DNA of 64,000 nt from Rutidosis leptorrhynchoides (GCF_046630445.1 NC_092341.1:4776001-4840000), one strand, 5' to 3'; shown: positions 24,608 through 38,675, numbered from the stretch's first letter. The notes: generated by a model from the letters alone, not told the origin. Numbers and translations are program-made.

Positions 24608-27336
24608 TGTCATAACCCGTCCTTAACCATAAGAACGCGTTAGATAACGTATGATTTCATTGCGAGGTATTGACCTCTATATGAGACATTTTTGAAAGAA
24701 AACTGCATATATTATACATTACAAACCATAACCATTATTTTTGTTACAAACTTAAGACAATAAAAAGAAGATTAACGTTTAGCGATAATCTTCGACTTAC
24801 AAACTTTACAAATGATGACAACAACACGGTTTCTAGCATATTTTACAGTACAACATCTTGGATATGCAGTTTTATTTTTGACACAAACATGCGTACGCAA
24901 GATCCTGGTTAGATCCAACATGATGCAGCGGAAGCTTTAGAAATCACCTGAGAATAGACATGTTTAAAAAGGTCAACATAAAGTTGGTGAGATATAGGTT
25001 TAATGCCGGCTGCAATATATATATAGACCACAAGATTTCGTATATAATCAGTTTAATAAAAGTATTCTAAGTGGTTGAGCACTCGGTAACCATACTTAAC
25101 ATTTTCACGTCGCATATTCCCTTTAATATGAAATCTTACTACACCGTACCAAGTGTAGTCACAAAAACGAAGTACTGTGCAACCGTTGAATACTGGTCGT
25201 CCAGTCCGGTTGGGGTTGTCAGGCCCGATAGATCTATCAACAGGATTCGCGTTTACAATACCGCTGTAAATATTAGTTACCAAGCTACAGGGAAGTATGC
25301 CAGTGGTACAACTCAACGTAGAATATATTTTTCAGTTACTTGTGTCCATATCGTAAAACATAAAATACATGTATTCTCATCCCGAAATATTTAGAGTTTA
25401 AAAGTGGGACTATATACTCACACTTGTCTTGATGATATATATAATTTGACTCGGTCTTCCGGTTGATATCACGGACCTATCCATATATAATATATCAATA
25501 TGTTTTCATTTTAAACAAACGTTACATATATATATATACTTGTTATACTTTTAATACTTTGAATATTTCCTTAGTCCGAAGTTAGCAGTCCGATGTTAGT
25601 AATTCAATTTTAATGGTTCATTTTTAGATGTTTAATATACCCGCAATGAAATAAATAAAACCCCCAACAAAATAAATAAAACCCCATCGTATATGTATTG
25701 GTCGAGATTAATCTTGACCCATGGTACCGGTGTTGTCAAATGACGTGTTGCGTACAATCATGGGATCTTATGATTAATCTTCTCGTGTTGTTTACGGGTG
25801 ATCCTGAACCATATAAAATTGAATTATAAGTACATATATATAAAATATCATGTTATCTTAGAAGTATGTGATTTTATGTAAATTTTTCCAATGAATCCCG
25901 AAGTCATTTAAGCCTTGGATAACCAATTTTGTTTCGGTCATAGTTTCTTCGTTACAAGTCCGTTTTCGTTGATTCAACTTGCCATCTCCTTGGATCGAGT
26001 CCCTCTTTAAGACTATGAACTGTAAATACCTTAGTTTGTATTCAAAATCACTCGGCATAGGTCAAACTTTAGTGAAACTTATGAAGTTAATCATTTTCGT
26101 TACAACAAAATCATTTAATGACCATTTTTCTAAAAATACTTATACTTTGAAAAACCAAGTTTTACCTTGTTAAATTAGCATATACATAAGTTATATTACA
26201 GGTCTTGAAGTATTTTAAAAGTTAAGTTAGAAGGATCTATTTAGTTTGCAAACAAGTTTGAAAACATTCAAACTATGTTCTTGTTGTTAAACTTGTATAC
26301 CACAAAATATGATAGCTATATATATATGAATCGAATAAGGTTATGAACATATATTCTACCTCAAGTTCCTTGGATGAAGTTGCTGTAAAAGAGAAGTAAG
26401 AAGCTAGAATCAAAAGGGTGATAGAAGTGGATGAAAGATTGGAAGTAAGTTGGTGTTCTTGGAGGGTTTTCTTGAAGTGTTTTTGTATGGTTTTCTTATG
26501 GTGTTTTAGTAGTGTTTTTGAAGCTAGATCTTCATAGATGTGAGCTGAGATGATTAAGGGGTTTAAGGGTTATGGAAGAGTGTGTGTTTTGCTAGAAAAA
26601 TGGAAGAGAAAGTTGAATCAAAGTGATGATACATGAGGCTCCTTAAAAACGTGTTCTTAAGGTAGACATGGACAAAATTTAGTTTGTTATCTTATGTAAT
26701 TAGTCAATAAGCTTCCAAAAGTAATTACCTAGCCCTCATGGCATGAATAATGGCTGGTTAGGTGGTGATTTTGATGTGTATTTACTATTAGTAAATACGT
26801 ATAGGAGCTTGGTATGATACGAGTACAAATACTCTAGGTATACGTATAGAAATTTTGTGAAAAATGGAATGAGGATTCAAATATAGCTATCTTTGGTGAA
26901 TACACTTATATGATTTTATGTATTTAAGTCTTTAAAAGTGATTAAATACATTACTTATACAATATATGTATAAACATTATATGTCTTAAGTATTTATGTC
27001 AAATAACGTTACGTATAGTTATCGTTTTGAAAACTTAAGTTAGTAGTTTCAAAATACACATATAACTTGTTGTTATTAATACAAAATGAGATATTAAAAC
27101 ATTTATTAATCATGTTAAATATGTATATATACATTTATATACACAAACGTATAATTATCATATATTGTATAGTTCGTGATATCATCGGTCAAACTAGACG
27201 GTCAAACGTTGTGTAAAACTCTTTTCGGAAATATCAGTCTCGACAATTTGGATTGCTTATCATGTTGGCAAGGTTTAATTTATGTAAATATTAATCTTAT
27301 AAGTATAGTATGATCGAAAAAATGCGGGTCGTTACA
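24608..27336 (-). repeat. E1 5' LTR
   Basis: It is 2,729 bp, the same length as the 3' LTR and almost identical to it. It begins right after the primer site and ends at the ATTAA duplication. Confidence 0.92.
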
Positions 27337-28240
27337 ATTAATATTAGTAATATTATTAAATATTATTATTTCCATTTCCATTAAGTAATACTAATACTAT
27401 TATCATTATTGTAATTGCGATTATTAGAAAATAATACAACCTATTGCTTTTATCATTTATAATATTAGTAATACTATTATTATTATTATTACTATTATTA
27501 TTATTATTATTGGTGTTTCTATTTTTATTAATCATTATTATTATTAATATAATTGTTATTATTATTAGTACCTTAAATTTATTATTAATAATAATATTAA
27601 CATCCTTATTATTATTAATAAATTTATTAATTAATAAAATTAAGTAAATATATATAAAAAGGACAAAAATTACGCGTACCACCTGTCTCCTATCTTTATC
27701 AGTATATTTTTTTTTTCTGTAATCTATCTGCTCGTGACTCTATAGTCAATTTCCCACCATCACAAGCTTACAAAAATCGATCAAGTCTATTTTTCTGTTC
27801 CAATCATTCGATTACAACCATTATTATCATATATATACCTTGTAATTGCGTCTGCTAAAGAAATATATATAAAAAAAAGAAACAGCTCGTTCGTCTCTGT
27901 TACTCAACTCGTTAGTCAAAATTCGATTTTTAATCAATTTTCAAAAAAGTGTTAATGAGGTTTTGTTAGGAATACTCTAAATGATCTTTCTGCAAAATCT
28001 TATATTTCAATTCTTCCTAACATGCTTCAATTTTGGAGTCAATGTTTTTGAATTTAAAAGTCAAACTCTGTTCATCAAGTGAATTCATGTTAATCGTTTC
28101 AATTCAAGTTAAATTAACAATTTATAAAGTTTTAGGGCGTGATTTGAAACACAATTTGTATTGGAAGATTTATCTAAAACGTTCTCAATTGTACAATCAA
28201 TTTTTATATATATATATATGTTAACAGCGTCGAATAGAAG
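27337..28240 (+). repeat. EX 5' LTR, third segment
   Basis: It continues the EX LTR after E1 and matches about 43768-44797 of the 3' LTR. The (TTA)n tract is about 40 bp here (27476-27515) but about 175 bp in the 3' LTR, the largest length difference between the two. It breaks off at GTCGAATAGAAGG, where E2 sequence begins; about 220 bp found in the 3' LTR (44797-45020) are missing here. Confidence 0.8.
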
Positions 28241-28490
28241 GTAAGGAATTGATATCTCGGTACGAGATTGGTTGAGTTTTTCCCGATATGGGGAAAAGAG
28301 CAGGTTTTAGTGCTCGGATAGTGGTTTTGATAATCGCGGGTGGCGATTTTAGTTGTTAAAGGTGATTCATTGGGAAGAATTGTCTAGGAAAGTTCGGATT
28401 GGAACTTATGATTGAGGGCCGTTGAGTAGTTCCGGATTGGTTAAGTGGAGAAGATCACGAGGACGTGATCGAGTTTAAGTGGGGGAGAGT

Positions 28491-30395
28491 TGTAAGACCC
28501 AAATATTTATTATACATAATGTATTTTTGGTGTACGATGCGTGTATGAAGTGTGCGCATCATGTACGTGTTGCTTGCTCGAACGTCGAAGGAAACTGGAC
28601 GTTGTCTGAAGTGACAAGGTGTGTACGTATCTTTTCAACCCCAAATAAATTTTGTATTGATGCTTCAAAGCCTTACCATTGGAAAGAAAATCTTATTACG
28701 TTTCCAACGATATTTGATTCATCGAAAATGGAGCTACGGTCAAAAAGTTATGGCCAAAACAAGAAACTAAAAACTAACCTGAAGGTTGGAGCGGCGCTCC
28801 ACCTTATGGAGAGGCGCTCCGATCCCGTCTGATGCAATTTTCAGCCTTTTTAAAAGGTTTAAATGAGGGGTACTTTGGTCTTTTTACTTGGGGTCAGTTT
28901 GGGGTCATCAAAACTGATCCATTGATCATTTTAGACCACATTTCACTCATCAAACACGCTCATCAAACCCTAGAGTGAGAAACCCATTTTAAGTGAGAGA
29001 AAGCTCCATTTGGAGAAAAAGAAGTTTGATTCGGGTCAAGTCTCAAGTATTAAAGTTGTTCATCTCGTCAACGGCATCATTTTGGCGGTATTGGTAAGTT
29101 CAAACTCCGAATTTCATTGTTTGATTTGAGATTCAATGTTAGGGTTGGTGTTAGTTAGTTGTAAAACCCACTTAGTTGATGAAGAGGGTTTATGGAAACT
29201 TGCTATTTTGATATTTGGCGGGTTTTGGGTTGGTTAATGATTTAACCATGTTTAAGACTTGTAAATGGTGTATAATCACTAGTATTAGTGATTATTGATG
29301 TTTGGAGACCATTAGGGTTCTTATGGTTGACTAATTTTGACTAGAGTCAAAATTAGGGTTTCTTGATGATTATGACTCAATTGTCGATTTAATAAGGTTT
29401 ATAAACTTAAAATGGATTAATTTGAAGCATAGAACCGAGTTAAATATGTTTTGGTGTCAAAACTTGCTAATGGCATGATATTGACTTCTTATGGGTCAAA
29501 TTAGGGTTTAAGTGTCATTTTGGGCAAGATAGGTGTTTAACACCTATGATTGGGTTTAATTGGCATATTAGGACCATTCTCACTTGTGTTAGTGATTATT
29601 GGTTAGTTTGGGCACGGTTTGTGCTTGGAAGTGCATTTGGGTCAAAATGGGACTAAGTGTCGAATTGGGTTGGTTTGTAAGTCAACCCTAATTGTGTTGC
29701 TTGTTTCGTGATAATGGAATAGGTACTTTCCATTGACGAGTCGCGGATTGATTGGAAGCATTCATCAAGGCGACAAGGTGAGTGTTAATATCCTATGTGC
29801 ATATGTATGTGTAGGATGGGTGCGGGTCGGGTGAAGTGATTCTCGGTTATAGAACTCACTTCACATATAGGTGGATTTGATGGACATGTGTATAGGCCCA
29901 ATTAGCACGGACGTGCGTTTTGGTTGACCACCTTTGGCGAGGTGCACGTTTTGTGTGTACATTATCACACGTGGTTGTGAATTGGATAACCCCAATGGCG
30001 AAGGGTTGATATTAAATTGTGATGTGTTTAATTTTATGAATGGATATGTGTTGTCAAAGTTAGTGATATATGTGTTGTACGTTGACGGCTTTATGAATGG
30101 ATATGTGTTGTCCAAGTTAGTAATATATGTGTTGTACGCTGACGGATTTATGAATGGATATGTGATGTTCAAGTTAGTGACATATGTGTTGTACGCTGAC
30201 GGTTTTATGAATGGATATGTGTTGTCCAAGTTAGTGATATATGTGTTGTACACTAACGGTTTTATGAATGGATATGTGTTGTCCAAGGGTTAGTGATATA
30301 TGTGTTGTACACTAACGGTTGTTATGAACACCGATAGGAAATTCGATTCCCATTCCTTTGTACGATTGGTTAACCTTGGGCGGTTTTACGCTCTG

Positions 30396-30477
<82 letters not shown>

Positions 30478-31173
30478 GATGTAGCTAACCCTCCGAGTGT
30501 AGCTTATTGGCGTTGTTTACATCGTCGTTGGTGACTTACTTTATGGTTGTTGTTACTAGGTTATTGCTTAGTGATTATACGGTATGCTTAGCTTAGCTTG
30601 CCTTTATGCTTGGATGCTCCGGTATGCGGTATTTGATTTTTTGTGTGGCGTGTCCATTTTATGCATATATATGTATGTAGTATATTCTCACTCACTAAGC
30701 GTTAGCTTACCCTCTCGTTGTTTACATTTTCATAGATTTGCTTGGATGCGGTGGCTCGGGTAAGCGTGGGAACTAGTGGACTCGCGTAGTTGTTTTAGAA
30801 GGCTTGCTTTTGGATTTGATTAGGATTGGGTAGCGTATCCCCAATCGCCATGCTCGGCTTTATTTTGTGTTAAAAATTATGTGGTTGAAAACTTGAATTT
30901 TGTACGAAAGTCGTAAAACGGCCGATGTGGGCCCGGTATCCTAAAACTCGTTTTATTATTGGAACGTGTTAGTTTTAACTAATATAAAATGTTGTGAAAA
31001 GCGTTTGGTCTAAAAGTGTCGGGAAGCAAGAGATCTTTTTCGCAAAAAAGGAAAAGTTGGACAGGCCGTTTTGGCGCGCCGCGCAGGTCAGTGGCGCGCC
31101 GCGCCACTATGCTGTACAAAAATGTTTTTTTTTATTTTGCATATTTCGATTGCATATGGGTTGGGTTGTTACA
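28491..31173 (+). repeat. E2 LTR A
   Basis: It begins TGTAAGACCCAAATA after the purine tract AAGTGGGGGAGAGT and ends GGGTTGTTACA. It contains paired palindromes near both ends (28788-28820 and 31071-31106), five copies of a 57-bp hairpin unit (about 30032-30321) and a (TA)n run (about 30398-30471). Confidence 0.9.
30032..30321 (+). repeat. 57-bp hairpin-unit array in E2 LTR A (5 copies)
   Basis: Each unit can form two hairpins. The first is TGGA-TATGTGTTG-TCCA. The second has a GTTAGTG arm pairing with CGCTGAC or CACTAAC around the loop ATATATGTGTTGTA; for example GTTAGTG 30230-30236 with CACTAAC 30251-30257. Changes in the second arm (CGCTGAC, CACTAAC) keep it paired through G.U or A-U pairs. 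Confidence 0.85.
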
Positions 31174-31187
31174 AGTGGTATCAGAGC
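31174..31187 (+). promoter_or_regulatory. E2 primer binding site
   Basis: AG then TGGTATCAGAGC follows LTR A directly and is complementary to initiator tRNA-Met. The following leader is almost identical to that of E3. Confidence 0.88.
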
Positions 31188-31612
31188 ATGGTCTAAGGGA
31201 TTTAGGTGACTTGAGATAGGTGCCTAGACTTAGACTTTTGTGTGTGCTTAATTTTGTTGCGGGACTTGTAGGATTACGGGTCGGAATGAGTTATAGTTAG
31301 TGCCTTGTTTGTAGGTGGACTAACGTTTATATTAGTAATGCGGATATTATTAATATATTATTGTGTTGTGATAATAATTCTCGCGTGTGTTTTTATCGCG
31401 TAGAATTTTGTTTGTGTTTGCTTATATCATCGAGCGAGGCGGCCATTGTACTAACAAGTTGATACGGTGTGCATGCGTAATAAGGACTTGCAAACCTTAT
31501 TACGGGTGCAAATCATATCTAACAAGTGATGTAGGATGAGTGTTTAGCAAGATGGGGCGGTGTTGTGCGTGTGGTTTATACGTTCGTGATCTAATCGTTT
31601 GCATTCCTTAGA
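31188..31612 (+). other. E2 leader between primer site and gag-like ORF
   Basis: No coding frame is present. The first 70 bases match the E3 leader nearly base for base, as expected for a packaging and priming region. Confidence 0.6.
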
Positions 31613-32200
31613 ATGAAAACGGAAGATGGATGTTTAACGAGTGCGCCTATTCACGAAGTGAAGGATGAGTTAACGTTAAAGATTGAGGCCGTGTTTGAAC
31701 AATATGTCTCAGTTTTCACCGGTAAAGTTAGGGAAGTAACCAAGGAGTTGGTCGAAGGACAAATGACGGAAATGGTCCGAGACCAAGTGACTAAAGTCGT
31801 AAAGGAAGAGTTTGAAAAGAGGGTTCCCAAACCTCGAGGTAGTGATGATGAAGATGTACTTGCAAGGTTAGGATTACATTGTGCTCATGGTAAGAGGGCA
31901 CGAAGTACGCCTGAAGGCGTCGGGAATGTGAAGAAGAAGAGTAAGAAGGGTTACAAGCTTACATGCTTTAAGTGTGGGGAACGGGGTCATTTGGCACAAG
32001 ATTGTACGGTGGTGCCTTTAGGCTCAATCAGGTGTTTCATTTGCCGGATGGAGGGGCACCGGAAGTCAGAGTGTTCCGAATCGCATGACGATCGGGTTAG
32101 TAGGTTAGAGTGCGAATACATGATGGGAAGTGGAGCACGAAAGCCCAACAGCGCTACATCAGGTACTTTTAGTACGAAATTATATGTTGTTCGTTTGTAA
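31613..32200 (+). CDS. E2 gag-like zinc-knuckle protein
   Basis: The 195-residue product has a helical, charged N-terminal half (about 15-75, with coiled-coil character). A basic region (about 93-115, KKKSKKGYK) follows, then two CCHC knuckles: C118-x2-C121-x4-H126-x4-C131 and C141-x2-C144-x4-H149-x4-C154. Knuckles of this type bind RNA in retroelement nucleocapsid. The large retrotransposon gag (capsid) domain found in E3 is missing; the start context (CATTCCTTAGAATG) matches that of E3 gag, so this looks like a deletion derivative that kept the N-terminal stretch and the knuckles. The frame is fully open. Whether it can build particles alone is doubtful. Confidence 0.8.
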   Translation: MKTEDGCLTSAPIHEVKDELTLKIEAVFEQYVSVFTGKVREVTKELVEGQMTEMVRDQVTKVVKEEFEKRVPKPRGSDDEDVLARLGLHCAHGKRARSTPEGVGNVKKKSKKGYKLTCFKCGERGHLAQDCTVVPLGSIRCFICRMEGHRKSECSESHDDRVSRLECEYMMGSGARKPNSATSGTFSTKLYVVRL

Positions 32201-33450
32201 TAACATGCGGTATGTGCGTAAGTCTTAGCTAAACTTTATTCTCTGTTGGAGATAATTAGTAGCGAGCGGGAGGTTTACGTTTATGGTTCCGGTTTGCTCT
32301 CAGTAGAGTGTATAAGTGGTGTGTTGTGCCTTGATCCTATGGTGCGAATCCTTGGGTGCTTAAGCATTTTGGTTGGTATCGGGTCGTTAAGCTCGTTTGA
32401 GTGAGACCCTTAAAGTCTCAATGGTGTTGTACATGTTATTGATATGGGTGACGTTCCTAATGGAAGTACCCTATGGTGACGTTTGATTATCGGGCGAAGG
32501 GCGTAAGACTTGATGCAACCAAGCATTCCTTAGTATTTGGGAAATGTTTCTACCAAGCCATGGAAATGGGTTTTGGTGTTCAGTTGTTAAGCGCGTGTTC
32601 ACTTTCGTGTTGAAGTTGATGAACCATGGGGTTCATCGGGTGGATTGAAACTCTTGAAATCGAGTGTTGATCTCGATGCATGTTGGTAAAAGAGTCTACG
32701 TGATGTGACATTAGTTGCCTTTTTATACCTACTAGCGTGGTGTTCGACTCCGATTGTGTTGCGGTTACATTGTACTTAGGGTACCGAAGTGAAACCCTTA
32801 GGTTCATGAGTGATCGGGTGAAATTCGAAAAACTAAAGCAATTGGATGATTGCGAGTGTATAGTTGGTGTAATTTGTGGTACACTTTTTGTTCGAAGTGT
32901 TTAAGGATAGGTTAGGATCCTTGGTATGCTCAAAGTTGGAGCAAGACATGGTGATGGGCCGTGTGAACCAAATTATTGGTAAAGTCTACCTTTGGTAGCA
33001 TTGTACGGGTGTACGAGATGCGGTTATGGAACGTAATTCCAAGTGGGGGAGTTACACTCCCGCACGAGGAGGTTTTAGTGTGAGATTTCGGACAATGCTT
33101 ATGGTAGATCCGAAATTTGTGTCGGGACCTAGATTTGGTCGATTTGTGGTAGAGTACAATTTCGGTTAAATTGTACCTATGATTTTGGATTTGAATTATC
33201 ACCAAGGTGGTAATGTAGTAAATCTCGTTGAGAGATAATGGACGGGTATGGCGAGCAAGGTGGAATCCCTCGGTTAAGGGATGTGCGTGGTGGATTCTCT
33301 TATAGAGAATTATTGTTTTGTGCCAATGTTTGATATAGGTGGTTCTTGCTCGATTATGTGGATGGTTAGTGGTATCCGTTAGGGTTCACTATAGTGTAGC
33401 AAAGCGCGATATTGCACTACTCGTTGTTTGAGGCTAAAAGTGCGTATGTG
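32201..33450 (+). other. E2 non-coding internal region
   Basis: I find no coding frame of note. Large parts match the E3 internal region in sense orientation (for example near 32570-32650 and 60740-60830), so the sequence is retained although it does not encode protein. Confidence 0.7.
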
Positions 33451-33650
33451 ATTGATGAAGCATGACTTTCGGGGTCCGCTGACTTCATCATTAGATCGTT
33501 GATTGGTGAAGCATGACCTTCGGGTTCCGCTGACTTCATCATGGGATCGTTGATTGGTGGAGCATGACCTTCGGGGTCTGCTGACTTCATCATGGGAGTA
33601 GTGATATATCGGTGAAGCATGACCGTTGACGGGGTCCGCTGACTTCATCC
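33451..33650 (+). repeat. UUCG-type hairpin repeats in E2 (4 copies)
   Basis: Copies start near 33454, 33505, 33555 and 33611. Each has an outer stem GATGAAG or GGTGAAG pairing with CTTCATC, and an inner GACC-TTCG-GGGTC type hairpin, a C(UUCG)G-like tetraloop in RNA. The fourth copy has CCG-TTGA-CGG instead, still paired. E3 carries four copies of the same unit. Confidence 0.85.
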
Positions 33651-34306
33651 GGTGTTGAGTGATCTATCGGTTGTTTTATACACCGATGGTGGGGTCGTAA
33701 GGACCATGCGCTGTGATCTATTGGTTGTTTTATACACCGATGGTGGGATCGTGAGGACCATGTTGTGTGATTAGTGATGCTATAGCCGTGTTTCGCTCAC
33801 ATGTTGTTACGGGTGTGACAATAGTCGATTTTGTACACCTTAGGATTAGCGTTGCCATAGTCGTTTTGGGCGCTTTTGGTTTTAGCCGTTGCTTATGATG
33901 ATAGGATAGTGGCGTATTGGTTGTATTGCGCACTACAAAGAATGTTTAATGGTAAGTATAATCCGTAAGGATTCATGTGGTTCGATCCTCAACGTTCGGA
34001 TTGTTGACTTTAGGTTGAGACATGGTCGCTTTTAGCGTTGTCCTTGGTAAAGGTACGCTAAGGAATTGATATCTCGGTACGAGATTGGTTGAGTTTTTCC
34101 CGATATGGGAAAAGAGCAGGTTTTAGTGCTCGGATAGTGGTTTTGATAATCACGGGTGGTGATTTTAGTTGTTAAAGGTGATTCATTGGGAAGAATTGTC
34201 TAGGAAAGTTCGGATTGGAACTTATGATTGAGGGCCGTTGAGTAGTTCCGGATTAGTTAAGTGGAGAAGATCACGAGGACGTGATCGAGTTTAAGTGGGG
34301 GAGAGT
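33651..34306 (+). other. E2 internal region 3' part with stem-loops and PPT
   Basis: ATCGGT-TGTTTTATAC-ACCGAT (about 33665-33686) is followed by a diverged copy near 33720-33741 (ATTGGT with ACCGAT, a G.U pair), and the same unit occurs in E3 near 59310-59395. The stretch 34057-34306 is also present at 28241-28490. The polypurine tract AAGTGGGGGAGAGT lies at about 34293-34306. Confidence 0.75.
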
Positions 34307-36268
34307 TGTAAGACCCAAATATTTATTGTACATAATGTATTTATGGTGTACGATGCGTGTATGAAGTGTACGCAGCATGTACGTGTTGCTTGCTCGAACG
34401 TTGAAGGAAACTGGACGTTGTCTGAAGTGACAAGGTGTGTACGTATCTTTTCAACCCCAAATAAAGTTTGTATTGATGTTTCAAAGCCTTACCATTGGAA
34501 ATAAAATCTTATTACGTTTCCAACGATATTTGATTCATCGAAAACGGAGCTACGGTCAAAAAGTTATGGCCAAAACAAGAAACTGAAAATTGACCTGAAG
34601 GTTGGAGCGGCGCTCCACCTTATGGAGCGGCGCTTCGATCCCGTCTGATGCAATTTTCAGCCTTTTTAAAAGGTTTAAATGAGGGGTACTTTGGTCTTTT
34701 CACTTGGGGTTGGTTTGGGGTCATCAAAACTGATCCATTGATCATTTTGGACCACATTTCACTCATCAAACACTCTCATCAAACCCTAGAGTGAGAAACC
34801 CATTTTAAGTGAGAGAAAGCTCCATTTGGAGAAGAAGAAGTTTGATTCGGGTCAAGTCTCAAGTATTAAAGTTGTTCATCTCGTCAACGGCATCATTTTG
34901 GCGGTATTGGTAAGTTCAAACTCTGAATTTCATTGTTTGATTTGAGATTCAATGTTAGGGTTGGTGTTAGTTAGTTGTAAAACCCACTTAGTTGATGAAG
35001 AGGGTTTATGGAAACTTGCTATTTTGATATTTGGCGGGTTTTGGGTTGGTTAATGATTTAACCATGTTTAAGACTTGTAAATGGTGTATAATCACTAGTA
35101 TTAGTGATTATTGATGTTTGGAGACCATTAGGGTTCTTATGGTTGACTAATTTTGACTAGAGTCAAAATTAGTGTTTGTTGATGATTATGACTCAATTAT
35201 CGATTTAATAAGGTTTATAAACTTAAAATGGATTAATTTGAAGCATAGAACCGAGTTAAATATGTTTTGGTGTCAAAACTTGCTAATGGCGTGATATTGA
35301 CTTCTTATGGGTCAAATTAAGGTTTAAGTGTCATTTTGGGCAAGATAGGTGTTTAACACCTATGATTGGGTTTAATTGGCATATTAGGACTATTCTCACT
35401 TGTGATAGTGATTATTGGTTAGTTTGGGCACGGTTTGTGCTTGGAAGTGCATTTGGGTCAAAATGGCACTAAGTGTCGAATTGGGTTGGTTTGTAAGTCA
35501 ACCCTAATTGTGTTGCTTGTTTCGTGATAATGGAATAGGTACTTTCCATTGACGAGTCGCGGATTGCTTGGAAGCATTCATCAAGGCGACAAGGTGAGTG
35601 TTAATATCCTATGTGCATATGTATGTGTAGGATGGGTGCGGGTCGGGTGAAGTGGTTCTCGGTTATAGAACTCACTTCACATATAGGTGGATTTGATGGA
35701 CTTGTGTATAGGCCCAATTAGCACGGATGTGCGTTTTGGTTGACCACCTTTGGCGAGGTGCACGTTTTGTGTGTACATTATCACACGTGGTTGTGAATTG
35801 GATAACCCCAATGGTGAAGGGTTGATATTGAATTGTGATGTGTTTAATTTTATGAATGGATATGTGTTTTCAAAGTTAGTGATATATGTGTTTTACGCTG
35901 ACGGCTTTATGAATGAATATGTGTTGTCCAAGTTAGTGATATATGTGTTGTACGCTGACGGCATTATGAATGGATATGTGATGTCCAAGTTAGTGATATA
36001 TGTGTTGTACGCTGACGGTTTTATGAATGGATATGTGTTGTCCAAGTTAGTGATATATGTGTTGTACACTAACGGTTTTATGAATGGATATGTGTTGTCC
36101 AAGTTAGTGATATATGCGTTGTACGCTAACGGTTTCATGAACGGATATGTGTTGTCCAAGGGTTAGTGATATATGTGTTGTACACTAACGGTTGTTATGA
36201 ACACCGATGGGAAATTCGAGTACCATTCCTTTGTACGATTGGTTAACCTTGGGCGGTTTTACGCTCTG

Positions 36269-36323
<55 letters not shown>

Positions 36324-37031
36324 TGGATTGTTGTGATGTAGCTAACCCTCCGGGTGTAGCTTATTGGCGTTGTTCACATCGTCGTTGGTGACTTACTTTA
36401 TGGTTGTTGTTACTAGCTTGTTGCTTAGTGATTATACGGTATGCTTAGCTTAGCTTGCCTTTATGCTTGGATGCTCCGGTATGCGGTATTTGATTTTTTG
36501 TGTGGCGTGTCCATTTTATGCATATATATGTATGTAGTATATTCTCACTCACTAAGCGTTAGCTTACCCTCTCGTTGTTTACATTTTCATAGATTTGCGT
36601 GGATGCGGTGGCTCGGGTAAGCGTGGGAACTAGTGGACTCGCATAGTTGCTTTAGAAGGCTTGCTTTTGGATTTGATTAGGATTGGGTAGCGTATCCCCA
36701 ATCGCCATGCTCGGCTTTATTTTGTGTTAAAAATTATGTGGTTCAAAACTTGAATTTTGTACGAAAGTCGTAAAACGGCCGATGTGGGCCCGGTCTCATA
36801 AAACTCGTTTTATTATTGGAACGTGGTAGTTTTAACTAATATAAAATGTTGTGAAAAGCGTTTGGTCTAAAAGTGTCGGGAAGCAAGAGATCTTTTGCGC
36901 AAAAAAAGAAAAGTTGGACATGCCTTTTTGGGGCGCCGCGCAGGTCAGTGGCGCGCCGCGCCACTATGCTGTACAAAATTTTTTTTATTTTATTTTGCAT
37001 ATTTCGATTGCATATGGGTTGGGTTGTTACA
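34307..37031 (+). repeat. E2 LTR B
   Basis: It is 2,725 bp, a close copy of LTR A with scattered substitutions. It has six hairpin units instead of five (about 35847-36191) and a shorter (TA)n run (about 36271-36320). It ends GGGTTGTTACA. Confidence 0.9.
35847..36191 (+). repeat. 57-bp hairpin-unit array in E2 LTR B (6 copies)
   Basis: These are the same units as in LTR A with one extra copy. Second-hairpin arms again vary as pairs (CGCTGAC, CACTAAC, CGCTAAC against GTTAGTG). Confidence 0.85.

Positions 37032-38675
<1,644 letters not shown>

Larger units (their letters stand above)
16377..27341 (-). mobile_element. E1: complete Ty3/gypsy chromovirus-type element, TSD ATTAA
   Basis: E1 spans 16382-27336 (10,955 bp) and is flanked by ATTAA at 16377-16381 and 27337-27341. 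LTRs: 16382-19110 and 24608-27336, each 2,729 bp. In sense order (right to left) it has 5' LTR, primer site (24594-24605), an acidic ORF (24407-23937), gag-pol (23576-19158), PPT (about 19123-19111) and 3' LTR. The C-terminal chromodomain-like end of integrase puts it among chromoviruses, probably Tekay-like; that branch is my judgement. Only two LTR differences caught my eye (17826/26052 and 18369/26595), so insertion was recent. Confidence 0.93.
28241..37031 (+). mobile_element. E2: gag-only LTR element with an extra partial copy at its left end
   Basis: The order is: end of an internal region with PPT (28241-28490), LTR A (28491-31173), internal region (31174-34306), LTR B (34307-37031). 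The first 250 bp repeat 34057-34306, so the insertion looks like a tandem element that lost its first LTR and most of the first internal region, along with about 220 bp of host sequence. The only coding region is a zinc-knuckle ORF. There is no protease, RT or integrase, so it must be mobilised in trans. E3 is a relative in the opposite orientation. Confidence 0.85.

Noticed and set aside
28479-28832. 117-residue ORF across the E2 LTR start
   Set aside because: It spans the PPT/LTR junction and is truncated in LTR B; no motif is visible.
29861-30293. Open frames of 119-141 residues with YNTYITNLDNTYPFIKP-type repeats
   Set aside because: They are produced by the 57-bp hairpin units; both strands are open, no start context or family match, and copy number changes between LTRs.
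33379-33648. 89-residue ORF with repeated DEVSGPRRSC-like blocks
   Set aside because: It is a translation of the antisense strand of the hairpin repeats, which are kept for pairing rather than frame (spacers differ in length).
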